A stretch of DNA of 64,000 nucleotides from Clostridia bacterium. Its GTDB lineage: Bacteria > Bacillota > Clostridia > Oscillospirales > CAG-272. The notes beneath the pieces were generated by a model. It did no database searches, was not told where the DNA came from, and was given only the letters and a program-made list of their open reading frames with translations. The position numbers and the translations under genes were made by a program. Every line of letters begins with the position of its first letter. The stretch's first letter is position 1. Below, in pieces: positions 6,609 through 16,382 of the stretch. Location of the stretch: positions 62,001-126,000 of the forward strand of contig JAFTKO010000021.1 in the NCBI GenBank assembly GCA_017453205.1. Direction: 5' to 3'.

Positions 6609-9032
6609 TTACTTGATTTTTTTCAACTTCCAAATTCTCTGTGCGTACTCCTCAATCGAGCGGTCGGCGGCAAAATAGCCGGCGGCGGCAATGTTGCACA
6701 GGGACATACGGTTCCATTTGTCCTTATCTTGATATGCGTTGATCATTGCCTCGTGAGTGGTGCGGTAGGACTCGAAGTCGGCAAGGCACATATAGGGATC
6801 GGCAATGCCGTGACCGTTGAGCAGATACTGAGCGATATCGGCAAAGGACTCACCCGCAAAACCGACGGTGAGGAAGTTGACGATACGCGCCAGCTTTTCG
6901 TTGGACGTGTAGTAGTTTGCCGAACGGTAGCCCGAAAGCCAAAGCTGTTCGACCTCATCGGCAGTCAGACCAAAGATGAACATATTTTCTTTGCCCGTGG
7001 CGGCTTGCATTTCGACGTTGGCACCGTCAAGCGTACCAATGGTCAGCGCACCGTTGATCATGAGCTTCATACAGCCGGTACCGCTGGCTTCTTTGCCCGC
7101 GAGGGAGATCTGTTCGCTGATCTCGGCGGAGGGCACAAGCGCCTCGGCAAGGCTGACACAGTAGTTTTCAAGGAATACCACGCTGAGTTTTTCGTGGATT
7201 CTGGGATTTTGCTCGATGTCCTTGCTGATCATGCAAAGCAGCTTGATAATGCGCTTTGCCATGTCGTAGCCGGGCGCTGCCTTGGCACCGAAGATAAAGG
7301 TCTGCGGCTGCATGTCGAGGTCGGGGTTATCCTTGAGATCGAGATAGAGACCAATGATATTGAGTGCGTTAAGGAGCTGTCTCTTATACTCGTGCAGACG
7401 CTTGATCTGTACATCAAACACCGAGTGGGTATCGATCTTGGTTCCTGTCTTTTGATACAAGAGATTCGAGAAATTGATTTTGTTTTCGTGTTTAATGGCG
7501 CGCAGACGCTCCAAGACCGCCTTGTCGTCGGCAAATTTTGCAAGTTCGGCAAGCTCCTCCGGCTTGTGTCGGTAGCCTGTGCCGATACAGTCCTCGATGA
7601 GGGATGCAAGCTTGGGGTTGGAGTAGCAGAGCCAGCGGCGGTGTGCGATACCGTTGGTGACATTGTCAAAGCGCTCGGGATACATGCGGTAGAAATCCTT
7701 GAAGGTGGAGTCTTTCAAGATCTGCGAGTGGAGCTTGGAAACACCGTTGATCGAGTGAGAGCCGATGACAGAAAGGTTTGCCATGCGCACCTGTCCGTAG
7801 CCGATGACGCTCATCTTGGAAATGCGTCCCCAGTTGCCGGGGAATGCTTCCCATGCTTCGCGGCAGAAACGCTCATTGATCTCTTTGACGATCGTGTAAA
7901 TACGCGGCAGCTTGAGGCGGAACAGGTCCTCGTTCCATGTCTCGAGGGCCTCGGGCATAACGGTGTGGTTGGTGTAGGAAACCGTGCGGGTGACGATATC
8001 CCACGCGCGATCCCAAGTGAAGAAATAATCATCGATCAAGATACGCATCAGCTCGGGAATGCAGAGAGCGGGGTGCGTGTCATTGATGTGGATGGCGACC
8101 TTGTCGGGCAGATTTTCGAGCGTGCCGTAAACCGCCATGTGGTCACGGATGATGCTTTGTACCGAAGCGGAAACAAGGAAATATTGCTGAGACAGACGCA
8201 GCAGCTTTCCCTCGGTGTGGTTGTCGGAGGGATAAAGCACCTTGGAAATGATCTCGGCGTTGGTGCTTTCCTCGAGTGCGCGGGTGTACTGTCCCTGCGT
8301 AAAGAGTCCCATGTTGAAGTTTTGAATGTCGCGTGCCTTCCACAAGCGGAGTTGGCTGACCGCGGTGCTGTCGGCACCCGAGATCATCATGTCGTAAGGA
8401 ACTGCTTCGATTTCCTCGGCATCCTCATACAGAATCTCGCAGTGTCCGTCGTGCCAGTTCTCTTTCACGCGGCCGCCAAAGCGCACCTTGTAGATGCGGT
8501 CGGTACGCGGAACCAGCCAAACCTCGCCGCCGGGGAGCCACACATCGGGCAGCTCTACCTGCATACCGTCTACGATCATTTGCTTGAACAGACCGTATTC
8601 GTAGCAGATCGAAAATCCGGTTGCGGGATAATCGAGAGATGCAAGAGAATCGACAAAGCATGCGGCAAGTCTACCCAAGCCTCCGTTGCCGAGTCCCGCA
8701 TCCGGTTCGCACTCATAAAGGTCGTTTAGCTTAAAGCCGAGCTGCTTGAGCGCCTTTTCATAGGCACCCGCAAGACCGAGATTGTTGAGGTTGGTCTTGA
8801 GAGAACGTCCGAGCAAAAATTCCATGCACATATAGTATACGCGCTTGGCACCCGCACGGTTGACTTTTTTCTTGTATTCGGAGCGCTTGTCGCTGAGAAG
8901 ATTGCGAACGGTGATTGCCGCCGCTTTATATATCTGATCGCGCGAAGCCTCGGCTGCCGTGCAACCGAAATGGCGTTGCAGTACACCCTCGATCTGTTCT
9001 TTGACCTCCGCGCTGTTGGGTTTGTAGTTCAT
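6609..9032 (-). CDS. glgP: Glycogen/starch phosphorylase
   Basis: Releases glucose-1-phosphate from the non-reducing ends of glycogen with a pyridoxal phosphate cofactor. The 807-aa length is typical of bacterial GlgP. Visible family blocks include GLGNGGLGRLAACF near residue 112, NDTHPALCIPELMRIL, VKRLHEYKRQ-like IKRLHEYKRQLLN and the PLP-lysine block EASGTGCMKLMINGALTIG, followed by GTLDGANVEM. GGAGG stands 9 nt before the ATG. It lies 37 bp downstream of glgA in the same operon, so synthesis and breakdown of glycogen are co-transcribed, as in several Firmicutes. Confidence 0.97.
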   Translation of the reverse strand: MNYKPNSAEVKEQIEGVLQRHFGCTAAEASRDQIYKAAAITVRNLLSDKRSEYKKKVNRAGAKRVYYMCMEFLLGRSLKTNLNNLGLAGAYEKALKQLGFKLNDLYECEPDAGLGNGGLGRLAACFVDSLASLDYPATGFSICYEYGLFKQMIVDGMQVELPDVWLPGGEVWLVPRTDRIYKVRFGGRVKENWHDGHCEILYEDAEEIEAVPYDMMISGADSTAVSQLRLWKARDIQNFNMGLFTQGQYTRALEESTNAEIISKVLYPSDNHTEGKLLRLSQQYFLVSASVQSIIRDHMAVYGTLENLPDKVAIHINDTHPALCIPELMRILIDDYFFTWDRAWDIVTRTVSYTNHTVMPEALETWNEDLFRLKLPRIYTIVKEINERFCREAWEAFPGNWGRISKMSVIGYGQVRMANLSVIGSHSINGVSKLHSQILKDSTFKDFYRMYPERFDNVTNGIAHRRWLCYSNPKLASLIEDCIGTGYRHKPEELAELAKFADDKAVLERLRAIKHENKINFSNLLYQKTGTKIDTHSVFDVQIKRLHEYKRQLLNALNIIGLYLDLKDNPDLDMQPQTFIFGAKAAPGYDMAKRIIKLLCMISKDIEQNPRIHEKLSVVFLENYCVSLAEALVPSAEISEQISLAGKEASGTGCMKLMINGALTIGTLDGANVEMQAATGKENMFIFGLTADEVEQLWLSGYRSANYYTSNEKLARIVNFLTVGFAGESFADIAQYLLNGHGIADPYMCLADFESYRTTHEAMINAYQDKDKWNRMSLCNIAAAGYFAADRSIEEYAQRIWKLKKIK

Positions 9033-9069
9033 TGGTTGATACCTCCGTGGTTTTCAATCGTTTATACGT

Positions 9070-10503
9070 TTATAATCCATTATACATTTCCATATACTTC
9101 TCGGCGGACGCGGTCCAGGAGAAGTCGGTTTTCATGATCTTGGAAACAAGCTTCTTTCGCTTTTCCTCATCTCGCCAAAGCGCAAGCGCCGCTTCGGTGC
9201 GCTCTCTGAGCTCGTGGGCGGAATAGTTGGCAAAGGTAAAGCCGTTGCCGTGGATCGTTTTCTTTTCCTCCCAATAGGGCTTGATCGAGTCGTAAAGACC
9301 GCCTGTCTCACGCACCACGGGAATTGCCCCGTAACGCGATGCGATCATTTGCGAAAGCCCGCAAGGCTCGCTCTTGGACGGCATAAGGAAAATGTCGGTT
9401 GCCGCATAGATGCGCTTGGAAAGGTCGCGGTCGTAGGTGATCAGCGCCCGCACCTTGTCGGGGAAGCTGTTTTGCAGATCGATAAAGAACTGCTCGTAAT
9501 GTGCTTCTCCCTTTCCAAGAACCACCAACTGAACATCTTGGTGCAAAACGATCTCGTAAATGCACCCCGCGATAATATCCAGTCCCTTGTGTGCCGCAAG
9601 GCGCGAAATGATGGCAAGGATCGGTACATCACTGCGCACGGGAAGTCCGACTTCCTCCTGCAGTGCCTTTTTGTTTGCCGTTTTGCCCGCCATACTGCGC
9701 ACCGAGAAATTTGCCGCGATCGCCTTGTCGGTTTTGGGATCGTAATAGCTGTAATCGATGCCGTTGAGGATGCCGCAAAGCTTGTGTGCGTTGCCGTTGA
9801 GGCAAGAGTCAAGCTTGTGTGAGTAAGCGGGGGTGCGGATCTCCTCGGCATAGCGCGGGCTGACCGTGCTGACGCGGTCAGCGCATTGGATTGCTGCTTT
9901 CATCAAGTTGATACAGCCGCTGTATTCCATCAAGGAGTGCTCGTTTTCACCCAGCCCGAATACGTCGCCGAGGATCGAGAAATCGTAAATTCCCTGATAC
10001 TCGATGTTGTGGATGGTGAATACCGTGCGAATGTCGCCATAGCCTCTTCTCTGACGGTAGAGACAGTTGAGATAGACAACGGTCAGCGCCGCTTGCCAGT
10101 CATGTGCGTGGAGCACATCCGGGAAAAAGTCCAAACGCGTCATCATCTCCATGACTGCCATGCAGAAGTATGCGTAGCGCTCGCCGTCATCAAAAAAGCC
10201 GTACAGCGACGGACGCTTAAAATAATATTCGTTGTCAATAAAATAGTAGGTCACGCCGTTGTGTTGCAGACTGAACACGCCGCAATATTGCTCACGCCAA
10301 GCCAGCTTGACATAGAAAACGGCTTCCTGCTTCATTTTCTTGCGCCATTCATCCGAAACGGCGGAATAAAGAGGCAGGACCACTCGCACATCGGCGTCAC
10401 CTGTTTGTGCCAGTGCCGCGGGGAGAGAGCCGAGGACATCGCCAAGTCCGCCGGTTGCTGCAAAGGGCATTGCCTCCGCGCCCGCAAATAATATCTTTTT
10501 CAT
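9070..10503 (-). CDS. glgA: Glycogen synthase (ADP-glucose type, GT5)
   Basis: Extends alpha-1,4 glucan chains from ADP-glucose. The 477-aa protein starts KKILFAGAEAMPFAATGGLGDVLG, where the usual KTGGLGDV is present as ATGGLGDV, and contains HAHDWQAALTVVYL, FTIHNIEYQG and the C-terminal glutamate motif KSEPCGLSQMIASRYG with RETGGL. All are GT5 hallmarks. An AAAGGA lies 12 nt before the ATG. It follows glgD after a 208-bp spacer filled with inverted repeats. The replacement of the first lysine of KTGGL by alanine (AATGGL) is a small deviation at the ADP-glucose-binding loop. Confidence 0.95.
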   Translation of the reverse strand: MKKILFAGAEAMPFAATGGLGDVLGSLPAALAQTGDADVRVVLPLYSAVSDEWRKKMKQEAVFYVKLAWREQYCGVFSLQHNGVTYYFIDNEYYFKRPSLYGFFDDGERYAYFCMAVMEMMTRLDFFPDVLHAHDWQAALTVVYLNCLYRQRRGYGDIRTVFTIHNIEYQGIYDFSILGDVFGLGENEHSLMEYSGCINLMKAAIQCADRVSTVSPRYAEEIRTPAYSHKLDSCLNGNAHKLCGILNGIDYSYYDPKTDKAIAANFSVRSMAGKTANKKALQEEVGLPVRSDVPILAIISRLAAHKGLDIIAGCIYEIVLHQDVQLVVLGKGEAHYEQFFIDLQNSFPDKVRALITYDRDLSKRIYAATDIFLMPSKSEPCGLSQMIASRYGAIPVVRETGGLYDSIKPYWEEKKTIHGNGFTFANYSAHELRERTEAALALWRDEEKRKKLVSKIMKTDFSWTASAEKYMEMYNGL

Positions 10504-10509
10504 ATATAT

Positions 10510-10700
10510 TAAAATTCCTTTCTTTTAAGTAAGGCTCATGCGTCGGACACATGAGGGGAACGCTGTTCACCGGAACAGGTTCGGGATGTTCCTTGCAGGG
10601 AACGGTCATGATCGCTCGGCTTTTTCGAACGGTCAAAACCGTCCCCTACAAAGCTTTTTGCGAACGCGGTACGCCAAATTGCGCACCGCGTTCGCGGTCT
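10510..10700. repeat. Multi-hairpin intergenic element between glgD and glgA
   Basis: The 208-bp gap is far larger than other gaps in this operon and is packed with inverted repeats: GGAACA/TGTTCC (10572-10592), ACGGTcaaaACCGT near 10630, and an 11-bp stem GCGAACGCGGT (10660-10670) with ACCGCGTTCGC (10685-10695). Phrases such as GGGAACGGTCATGATCG and GTAGGGGACGGT on opposite strands look like dispersed REP-type elements. None carries a T-run in the direction of the operon, so read-through to glgA is expected. Confidence 0.5.
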
Positions 10701-10711
10701 TTTCAATTTTG

Positions 10712-11845
10712 TCAGATCGTCTCGCCCTTGCCGATGAAGAACGGCATGGTCTGATGTCCCGAGAGATTGCGGTCATCCTTGATGACTACGTTTTTATCAG
10801 TGATCACGCAGTTGAGCTTTGCGTTAGAGCCAACGTAGGTATCCTGCAAAAGAATGCAGTTTTTGACCACGGTTCCCTTACCGATATGCACGTTACGGAA
10901 CAGAATGCAGTTTTCCACGGTGCCCTCGATCACACAGCCGTCCGCCAAGAGGCTGTTTTTGACATTTGCCGTCTCGGTGTATTTTGTGGGCGCGCTGTTA
11001 CGAATCTTGGTGTAAATGTTGCGGTCGCCGTTCATAAACAGATCCTTGCGCACATCCTTGTTCAGCAAATTCATCGAGCTTTCAAAATAGCTCACAAGCG
11101 AGGTGATCATCGAATAGCTGCCGTCAAATTTGTAAGCGCGGATCAATTTCTTTTTTAGGTTCTTTGCAATGATATCCTTGTGGAAGCTCTTTTGTCCGCG
11201 GGCGATCGCTTCGGCGACCACGTTTTGCAGATCGGTACGGCTGATGACCATAATGTTGGTGCTGATGGTGACATTGCCTTTTTCGGGACAACGGTCCTCA
11301 AGGTCGACAATGCGGTTGTCCTCGTCGATCTTTAAAACGCTTACCGGCTTTTCAAAATGGTAGCTTCCTTTTTCCAGCTTTTTGGTGACGATGGTCATAT
11401 ACGCGCCGGATGCCACGTGATCCTCCAAAACCTTGCCCAGGTCAATGTTGAGGATGACATCGCAATCCGAAAGCACAATGTAGTCGGTGCCGCAACGGTT
11501 GATAAAGTTGACGGCGCCCATCAATGCCTCCAAGCGATTTTCGTAAAGCTTGTTGGCGGCGGTGTTCTCATATGCCGTGACATAGGGGGGGAGGATCTTG
11601 ATACCGCCCGAGCGGCGTGCCAAGTCCCAGTCCTTACCGTTTCCGACATGATCCATCAAAGATTGGTAATTGTAGTGTGTGATAATGCCGACATTGGTGA
11701 TGTCGGAGTTGACCATATTGGAAAGCGCAAAGTCGATCAAACGGTAGCGGCAGCCATAGGGGATGCTTGCCATGGTACGCTTGCGCGTCATTTCCGTAAT
11801 GCTTTGGTCATGAATATTGGAGAAAATCAATCCTGCTGCAGTCAT
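10712..11845 (-). CDS. glgD: GlgD, second (regulatory) subunit of ADP-glucose pyrophosphorylase
   Basis: Pairs with GlgC in Firmicutes to form the active or better-regulated ADP-glucose pyrophosphorylase. The 377-aa protein has the nucleotidyltransferase fold and left-handed beta-helix C-terminus (repeated VKNCILLQDTYVG-type turns). It lacks the catalytic GGxGxRL loop, having AAGLIFSNIHDQSITEMTRKR there instead; this is the known difference between GlgD and GlgC. GGGAGG stands 9 nt before the ATG. It starts 15 bp after glgC ends. Confidence 0.93.
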   Translation of the reverse strand: MTAAGLIFSNIHDQSITEMTRKRTMASIPYGCRYRLIDFALSNMVNSDITNVGIITHYNYQSLMDHVGNGKDWDLARRSGGIKILPPYVTAYENTAANKLYENRLEALMGAVNFINRCGTDYIVLSDCDVILNIDLGKVLEDHVASGAYMTIVTKKLEKGSYHFEKPVSVLKIDEDNRIVDLEDRCPEKGNVTISTNIMVISRTDLQNVVAEAIARGQKSFHKDIIAKNLKKKLIRAYKFDGSYSMITSLVSYFESSMNLLNKDVRKDLFMNGDRNIYTKIRNSAPTKYTETANVKNSLLADGCVIEGTVENCILFRNVHIGKGTVVKNCILLQDTYVGSNAKLNCVITDKNVVIKDDRNLSGHQTMPFFIGKGETI

Positions 11846-11860
11846 TTTGCATTACCTCCC

Positions 11861-13045
11861 TTACATTTCCGAGATCATGGAGCCCGCAGCGATCTTTTCA
11901 CCGTTGGGGACCGTGACATCGGCACCGATGACCGTCACATCGGACGCTGTCATGCGGTATTCACCCACCGTGGCTTTTTTGCCAACGGTCACTTTTTCGT
12001 CAAGGATTGAGTAACGTACCGTAGCTCCCGCCTTGACCGTGACATCGTTCATCAGTACGCTGTCCTCGACGATGGCACCTTCCTCCACGACAACACCCGG
12101 ACCCAGCACACTGTTGCGCACAATGCCGTAGATCTCACAGCCCGCGGTGACCGAGGAGTTTTCCACAACGGCGTCCTCACCTACAAACTGCGGAGCTTCC
12201 GCGCCGTGGCGGCTGTAAATACGCCAGCTCTCATCGAGCAAAGAAAGCACGGGGGTTTCTCCGAGGAGATCCATATTTGCCTCCCAAAGGGAGCGGATGG
12301 TCCCCACGTCCTTCCAGTAGCCCTCAAAGGGATATGCCATCATCTTCTCACCCGCCGCGAGCATGGCGGGAATGATGTTTTTGCCGAAGTCGTTGGCGGA
12401 GTCGGGATCCTTGCTGTCCGCCTCGAGATACTTTTGCAATTTGTCCTTGGTGAAGATATAAATTCCCATCGATGCCTTGGTGCTGTCGGGGTTCTTGGGT
12501 TTTTCGCTGAATTTGTAGATCGAGCCATCGTCGTTGGTGCTCATAATACCGAAACGGCTTGCCTCCTCGATCGGTACATCGATGACTGCAATGGTACAGT
12601 CGGCACCCGTTTGCTTGTGGTGATCGAGCATCTTTGCATAATTCATCTTGTAAATGTGGTCACCCGAGAGGATCAGAACATATTTGGCATCATAACGGTT
12701 GATGAACTCCATGTTTTGCCAAATGGCGTTTGCGGTTCCTTTGTACCAATCGGCACGTTGATTTCCCTGATAGGGCGGGAGGATCTTGACGCCACCAAAC
12801 GTGCGGTCCAGATCCCACGGAAGTCCGTTGCCGATATAGTCATTCAAGAGCAGGGGTTGGTACTGCGTCAGCACTCCCACGGTGTCCAGCCCGGAGTTGA
12901 TGCAGTTGGAAAGCGTGAAATCAATGATACGGTATTTGCCGCCGAAGGATACCGACGGCTTTGCCGTTTTTTGCGTCAATGCGTAAAGACGGCTTCCCTG
13001 TCCGCCTGCCAACAGCATGGCAACGCATTCTTTTTTCTTGAACAT
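11861..13045 (-). CDS. glgC: Glucose-1-phosphate adenylyltransferase, catalytic subunit
   Basis: Makes ADP-glucose from glucose-1-phosphate and ATP, the committed step of glycogen synthesis. The pyrophosphorylase signature [20 protein letters not shown] is followed by [15 protein letters not shown], and the C-terminal beta-helix contains [19 protein letters not shown] start it at [10 protein letters not shown] (ATG at 13043-13045) because an AGGAGG precedes that codon and the 35 residues gained from an upstream start (MFVKFPKKF...) overlap glgB and match no GlgC N-terminus. The resulting length of 394 aa is normal for the family. Confidence 0.94.
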   Translation of the reverse strand: MFKKKECVAMLLAGGQGSRLYALTQKTAKPSVSFGGKYRIIDFTLSNCINSGLDTVGVLTQYQPLLLNDYIGNGLPWDLDRTFGGVKILPPYQGNQRADWYKGTANAIWQNMEFINRYDAKYVLILSGDHIYKMNYAKMLDHHKQTGADCTIAVIDVPIEEASRFGIMSTNDDGSIYKFSEKPKNPDSTKASMGIYIFTKDKLQKYLEADSKDPDSANDFGKNIIPAMLAAGEKMMAYPFEGYWKDVGTIRSLWEANMDLLGETPVLSLLDESWRIYSRHGAEAPQFVGEDAVVENSSVTAGCEIYGIVRNSVLGPGVVVEEGAIVEDSVLMNDVTVKAGATVRYSILDEKVTVGKKATVGEYRMTASDVTVIGADVTVPNGEKIAAGSMISEM

Positions 13046-13103
13046 AGCTTTGTAAAACCTCCTGATATATATGTGTGTGAATTTGTAAAAAAGTATTTGC
13101 TTT

Positions 13104-15062
13104 TCATGTTTTACCGCTGCGCGGAATTTTTTTGGAAATTTTACGAACACAGCGGAATATCATTGCGCTCATAGAGGGAACGTTGATGCGGATGGCTCTG
13201 CCATAGTTGCGAAGCAAGGCGGGTTCGGTACGGAACTGACCGCGGTTTAGGCATCCTTTTCCGCCGTAGCGCTCCTCGTCGGTGTTGAAGATCTCCTCGT
13301 AGACGCCATCCTCCGGCACTGCCAAGAGGAAGTTATTGCGTTCCACGGGGGTAAAGTTGAGTAAAATGATCAGCTCCTTGCCTTTCTCGTCCTTGCGGCG
13401 GTAGGAGTAGATACTAAGCTCGGCGTTGTCGGCATCGATCCACTCAAAGCCGTCCGTATCACCGTCTCTTTGCCAAAGCGCAGGTTGCTCGAGATAAAAG
13501 TGGTTCAGCTCCGCAGAAAAGAGCTGCATGGCGGCATGTATGGGATAGCCGAGCAAAGACCAATCGATCTCACCCGCATAGTCCCATTCGCGGAACTGTC
13601 CGATCTCATTTCCCATAAATGACAGCTTTTTACCGGGATGCGTCATCATGTAAGTCAGAAAGACACGGTCGTTTGCAAATTTTTGGTCATAGTTGCCGGG
13701 ACAGCGGTCGAGCAAGGAACGCTTTCCGTGTACCACCTCGTCGTGCGAGACGGGGAGCACGTATTGCTCGCCAAACGCGTAGGTGATGGAAAAGGTGAGC
13801 TTGTTGTGGTGGTATTTGCGCCACAGCGGATCCTCACGCAAATATGCCAACGCGTCGTTCATCCAGCCCATGTTCCACTTGAGCGTAAAGCCGAGACCTT
13901 CGTTCTCAAGGTGTGTTAAATTTCCAAACGCAGTCGACTCTTCGGCAATCATCATGACGTCCGGCAGATCGCGTGCAAGATTGCGGTTCAGCTTTTGGAA
14001 AAAGGCAATTGCCTCCAGGTTTCTGTTGTCTCCGTAAATGTTTGGTACCCATTCACCGGGGCGACGGTCGTAGTCGAGATAGAGCATTGATGCCACTGCA
14101 TCGACACGCAACCCGTCAAAATGGTATTTTTCGATCCAAAAATAAGCGTTTGAGATCAGAAAGCTTTGCACTTCCTCGCGGCCTACGTCAAAATAGCGTG
14201 TACCCCATGTGCTGTGACCCATGCGGTCAATGCCTTGGTACTCGTAAAGCGGCTGACCGTCAAACTCAAACAGTCCGTGTGCATCCTTGGGAAAGTGTGC
14301 GGGTACCCAGTCAAGTATCACGCCGATGCCTGCCTCGTGCATGGTGTCGACAAACGCCATCAGCTCCTTGGGAGATCCGTAACGCGCGGTCGCGGCGTAA
14401 TATCCGCACACTTGATAGCCCCAAGAGCCGTCAAACGGATGCTCGGCAAGCGGCATCAGCTCGATGTGCGTGTATCCCATTTGCTTGACATAGGTCACAA
14501 GCTCGGCGGCAAGCTCGGTGTACGTAAAATAACTGCCGTCCTCATGCCGTTTCCAGGAGCCTGCGTGGACCTCGTAAATATTCAGCGGTTGGCGCATGAC
14601 GCTGTCGCGCGTGAATCTTCCTTTGCGCCAACGCATCCAGCCGGCGTCACGCCAACTGTATCCCTCAATATCATAGATCACCGACGCGGTCTCGGGCGGA
14701 GATTCCATGCATACGCCGTAAGGGTCAGCCTTGTACATTTCGCGGCAACCGTTGCGAATAAAATACTTGTACTTTTGTCCCTCTGCGACGCGGTCTCCGT
14801 CTACCCATATCTCCCATACACCGCGGTCGGTGACGCGTTGCATGGGATATACACCGTTGTTCCAGTCTGTAAAATCACCCGTGAGCGCTACGTACTCGGC
14901 GTTGGGTGCCCAAACACGGAATACGTATCTGTCCCCTTCGCGGTGTACACCGAGATAGTTATACGCGCGCGTTGTGGCTCCTTGGTGGAAATCATAAGGT
15001 GCAAGATCGTTACGCGCCGATTCCGTTGTGTTACATTGCTTGACGGATTCTTTTGATGTCAT
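13104..15062 (-). CDS. glgB: 1,4-alpha-glucan branching enzyme
   Basis: Introduces alpha-1,6 branches in glycogen. The 652-aa protein has the N-terminal CBM48 ([20 protein letters not shown]), then the GH13 barrel with [19 protein letters not shown], the nucleophile in [16 protein letters not shown], the acid/base in [10 protein letters not shown] and the third acid in [15 protein letters not shown], all classical GlgB motifs. It is the first gene of the operon, with a promoter 45 bp upstream and AAGGAAG before the ATG. The last ~20 residues are very basic, unlike typical GlgB ends. Confidence 0.96.
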   Translation of the reverse strand: MTSKESVKQCNTTESARNDLAPYDFHQGATTRAYNYLGVHREGDRYVFRVWAPNAEYVALTGDFTDWNNGVYPMQRVTDRGVWEIWVDGDRVAEGQKYKYFIRNGCREMYKADPYGVCMESPPETASVIYDIEGYSWRDAGWMRWRKGRFTRDSVMRQPLNIYEVHAGSWKRHEDGSYFTYTELAAELVTYVKQMGYTHIELMPLAEHPFDGSWGYQVCGYYAATARYGSPKELMAFVDTMHEAGIGVILDWVPAHFPKDAHGLFEFDGQPLYEYQGIDRMGHSTWGTRYFDVGREEVQSFLISNAYFWIEKYHFDGLRVDAVASMLYLDYDRRPGEWVPNIYGDNRNLEAIAFFQKLNRNLARDLPDVMMIAEESTAFGNLTHLENEGLGFTLKWNMGWMNDALAYLREDPLWRKYHHNKLTFSITYAFGEQYVLPVSHDEVVHGKRSLLDRCPGNYDQKFANDRVFLTYMMTHPGKKLSFMGNEIGQFREWDYAGEIDWSLLGYPIHAAMQLFSAELNHFYLEQPALWQRDGDTDGFEWIDADNAELSIYSYRRKDEKGKELIILLNFTPVERNNFLLAVPEDGVYEEIFNTDEERYGGKGCLNRGQFRTEPALLRNYGRAIRINVPSMSAMIFRCVRKISKKIPRSGKT

Positions 15063-15105
15063 ATCGGCACTTCCTTTCTTTGCTGCATTTTAATACCTTA
15101 TTAGT

Positions 15106-15133
15106 ATTATATCATAACAATAAAATTAATCAA
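15106..15133 (-). promoter_or_regulatory. Promoter of the glycogen operon
   Basis: Reading leftward, TTGATT (15128-15133) and a perfect TATAAT (15106-15111) are 16 bp apart, with the start expected near 15099, about 37 nt before the glgB ATG. No other strong promoter precedes the run of seven same-strand genes, so it probably drives all of them. Confidence 0.65.
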
Positions 15134-15614
15134 GGGGCGTTTTGAATTTTTGGGAATTGCGACCGAAATTACGGCAAAATCACAAATTGGTGCTTCACTG
15201 TTACCAAAAACAAAAACGTTTTTTGTCAAATCTGCCTTTTTTCTCCGGCTTGTTTTGCCCATTTTACCATTTTTGATATGTCGATTTTTAACAAAAACAA
15301 AAAACAAAAATAAGCAAATCAACCAAATCGTTTTTTAACTATTGTTATTCTATCACAAATTCTATTCGTTGTCAATGTGCAAAATAACCGAATGTCAAAA
15401 CTTTTGCCTCTTTTTTGTGCAATTTTATGGTTTTTTTATCAAACCTATATTAAAATCAAGGAAAAAGGTGGCGTTCCCGCTTTTGATACCTGCAAAAACT
15501 TTCATTGCAGGGGTTTTGGTTATCTTTGGAAGGATACTTAACAAACAAATTCCCGTATCTTTATTGGAAGATAGCTGCTCTTCTATGTTGAAGATTTTTG
15601 AAAGTAGGAGGGGC
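15134..15614. other. Non-coding AT-rich spacer
   Basis: About 480 bp with poor coding potential on both strands: homopolymer-rich, no ribosome binding site in front of any start, and open frames rich in Phe/Lys/Ile only by composition. One small hairpin, CCTGCAA/TTGCAGG at about 15489-15511, is visible. No RNA gene is recognised. Confidence 0.5.
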
Positions 15615-15660
15615 GCGGGGGAGGGGGAAAGCTTTGATCAAAGCTTTCCCCCTCCCCCGC
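15615..15660. repeat. 46-bp perfect palindrome
   Basis: Twenty-three bases (GCGGGGGAGGGGGAAAGC and TTTGA) are followed directly by their exact reverse complement, with GATC at the centre and no loop. The G-run arm is on the left and the C-run arm on the right. It stands 5 bp beyond the stop of the DUF5131 gene. The adjacent A-run on the plus strand puts a T-run before, not after, the hairpin in the direction of that gene, so it is not a standard terminator for it. Confidence 0.8.
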
Positions 15661-15665
15661 AAAAA

Positions 15666-16382
15666 TTACCTAATATCCAATCCTGCGCGGTGAGCTTGGT
15701 CGTGTTGGAAGCGACGGGGGATACGATAGAGCTTTCCGTCGCGTCGAAAGAGGGCTCCCGTTTGATGGAATGAGAACGGGACACCGGCATTTTTACAAGC
15801 ATTGTGTATGCCGAGGATCCAGTGATAGTCGCAGACACGGGCGTCCACTCCCGATTCCCCGCCTGCCGAGACCTCAGCGATCAAAGCTTTATCGAGGTAG
15901 GGCGAGAGGTCGATCGCTCCGAGCAGAGGCTCACAGACGATGACACGGCGGCAAAGTGGCAGAGATAGAAAGATCGGCAAGCGTTCGTCGGCGCGTGCTT
16001 GGTTTTCACAGGTACAGCCCACCGTCACATTGGGGTAACCGTCTCCCCAGTCGGGAGGAAGTACCAACGCGAGACGTTCGATTCGTTTGGTAAAAAAGAT
16101 GAAGTGAAGATCTTGTCTCTGCTTCATCATCTGCCAAACATCCGTGCGCCATTCGTCTGCCTCTTCAATTAAAAAATCGGACGAAAAACAGGTGTAGACC
16201 GTTTCGCCCGATTCGATTTTCCATTCGTTGCGTGTTTTGCGCAGCGGGAGCAGAAAATCGGCGTTGAGGGTAACGGCAGAGCTTTCCTTGCCGTGGGTGC
16301 CGTCAATGCGATAGACATAGCAATGGTGGCACCCCTCGCTGACACGGTGACAGCCATGCCACGGATTCCACGTTACACTCAT
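15666..16382 (-). CDS. DUF5131 family protein (phage Gp37/Gp68-like)
   Basis: A 238-aa member of the DUF5131 / Gp37Gp68 family, of unknown biochemical function. It opens SVTWNPWHGCHRVSEGC followed by HHC, a C-x6-C-x2-C cluster resembling an iron-sulfur-binding motif of radical-SAM-like proteins. Further family blocks are ETVYTCFSSDFLIEEADEWR, FIFFTKRIERL, NVTVGCTCENQ and ISAGGESG-like VSAGGESGVDARVC. The start ATG overlaps the nrdR stop codon by 4 bases (ATGA), so the two genes are translationally coupled. The length is near the family norm. Confidence 0.8.
   Translation of the reverse strand: MSVTWNPWHGCHRVSEGCHHCYVYRIDGTHGKESSAVTLNADFLLPLRKTRNEWKIESGETVYTCFSSDFLIEEADEWRTDVWQMMKQRQDLHFIFFTKRIERLALVLPPDWGDGYPNVTVGCTCENQARADERLPIFLSLPLCRRVIVCEPLLGAIDLSPYLDKALIAEVSAGGESGVDARVCDYHWILGIHNACKNAGVPFSFHQTGALFRRDGKLYRIPRRFQHDQAHRAGLDIR

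Noticed and set aside
6729-8729. A 666-codon open frame on the plus strand opposite glgP
   Set aside because: It is the antisense shadow of a strongly conserved gene; no ribosome binding site, and its Val/Leu-rich composition follows from the codon bias of the opposite strand.
13046-13150. N-terminal extension of GlgC
   Set aside because: The added 35 residues overlap glgB, are unlike GlgC N-termini and lack a ribosome binding site; the start at 13045 has AGGAGG.
15342-15773. A 143-codon plus-strand frame after the glycogen operon promoter region
   Set aside because: It runs through AT-rich spacer, crosses the 46-bp palindrome and enters the antisense of DUF5131; no binding site and no recognisable protein.
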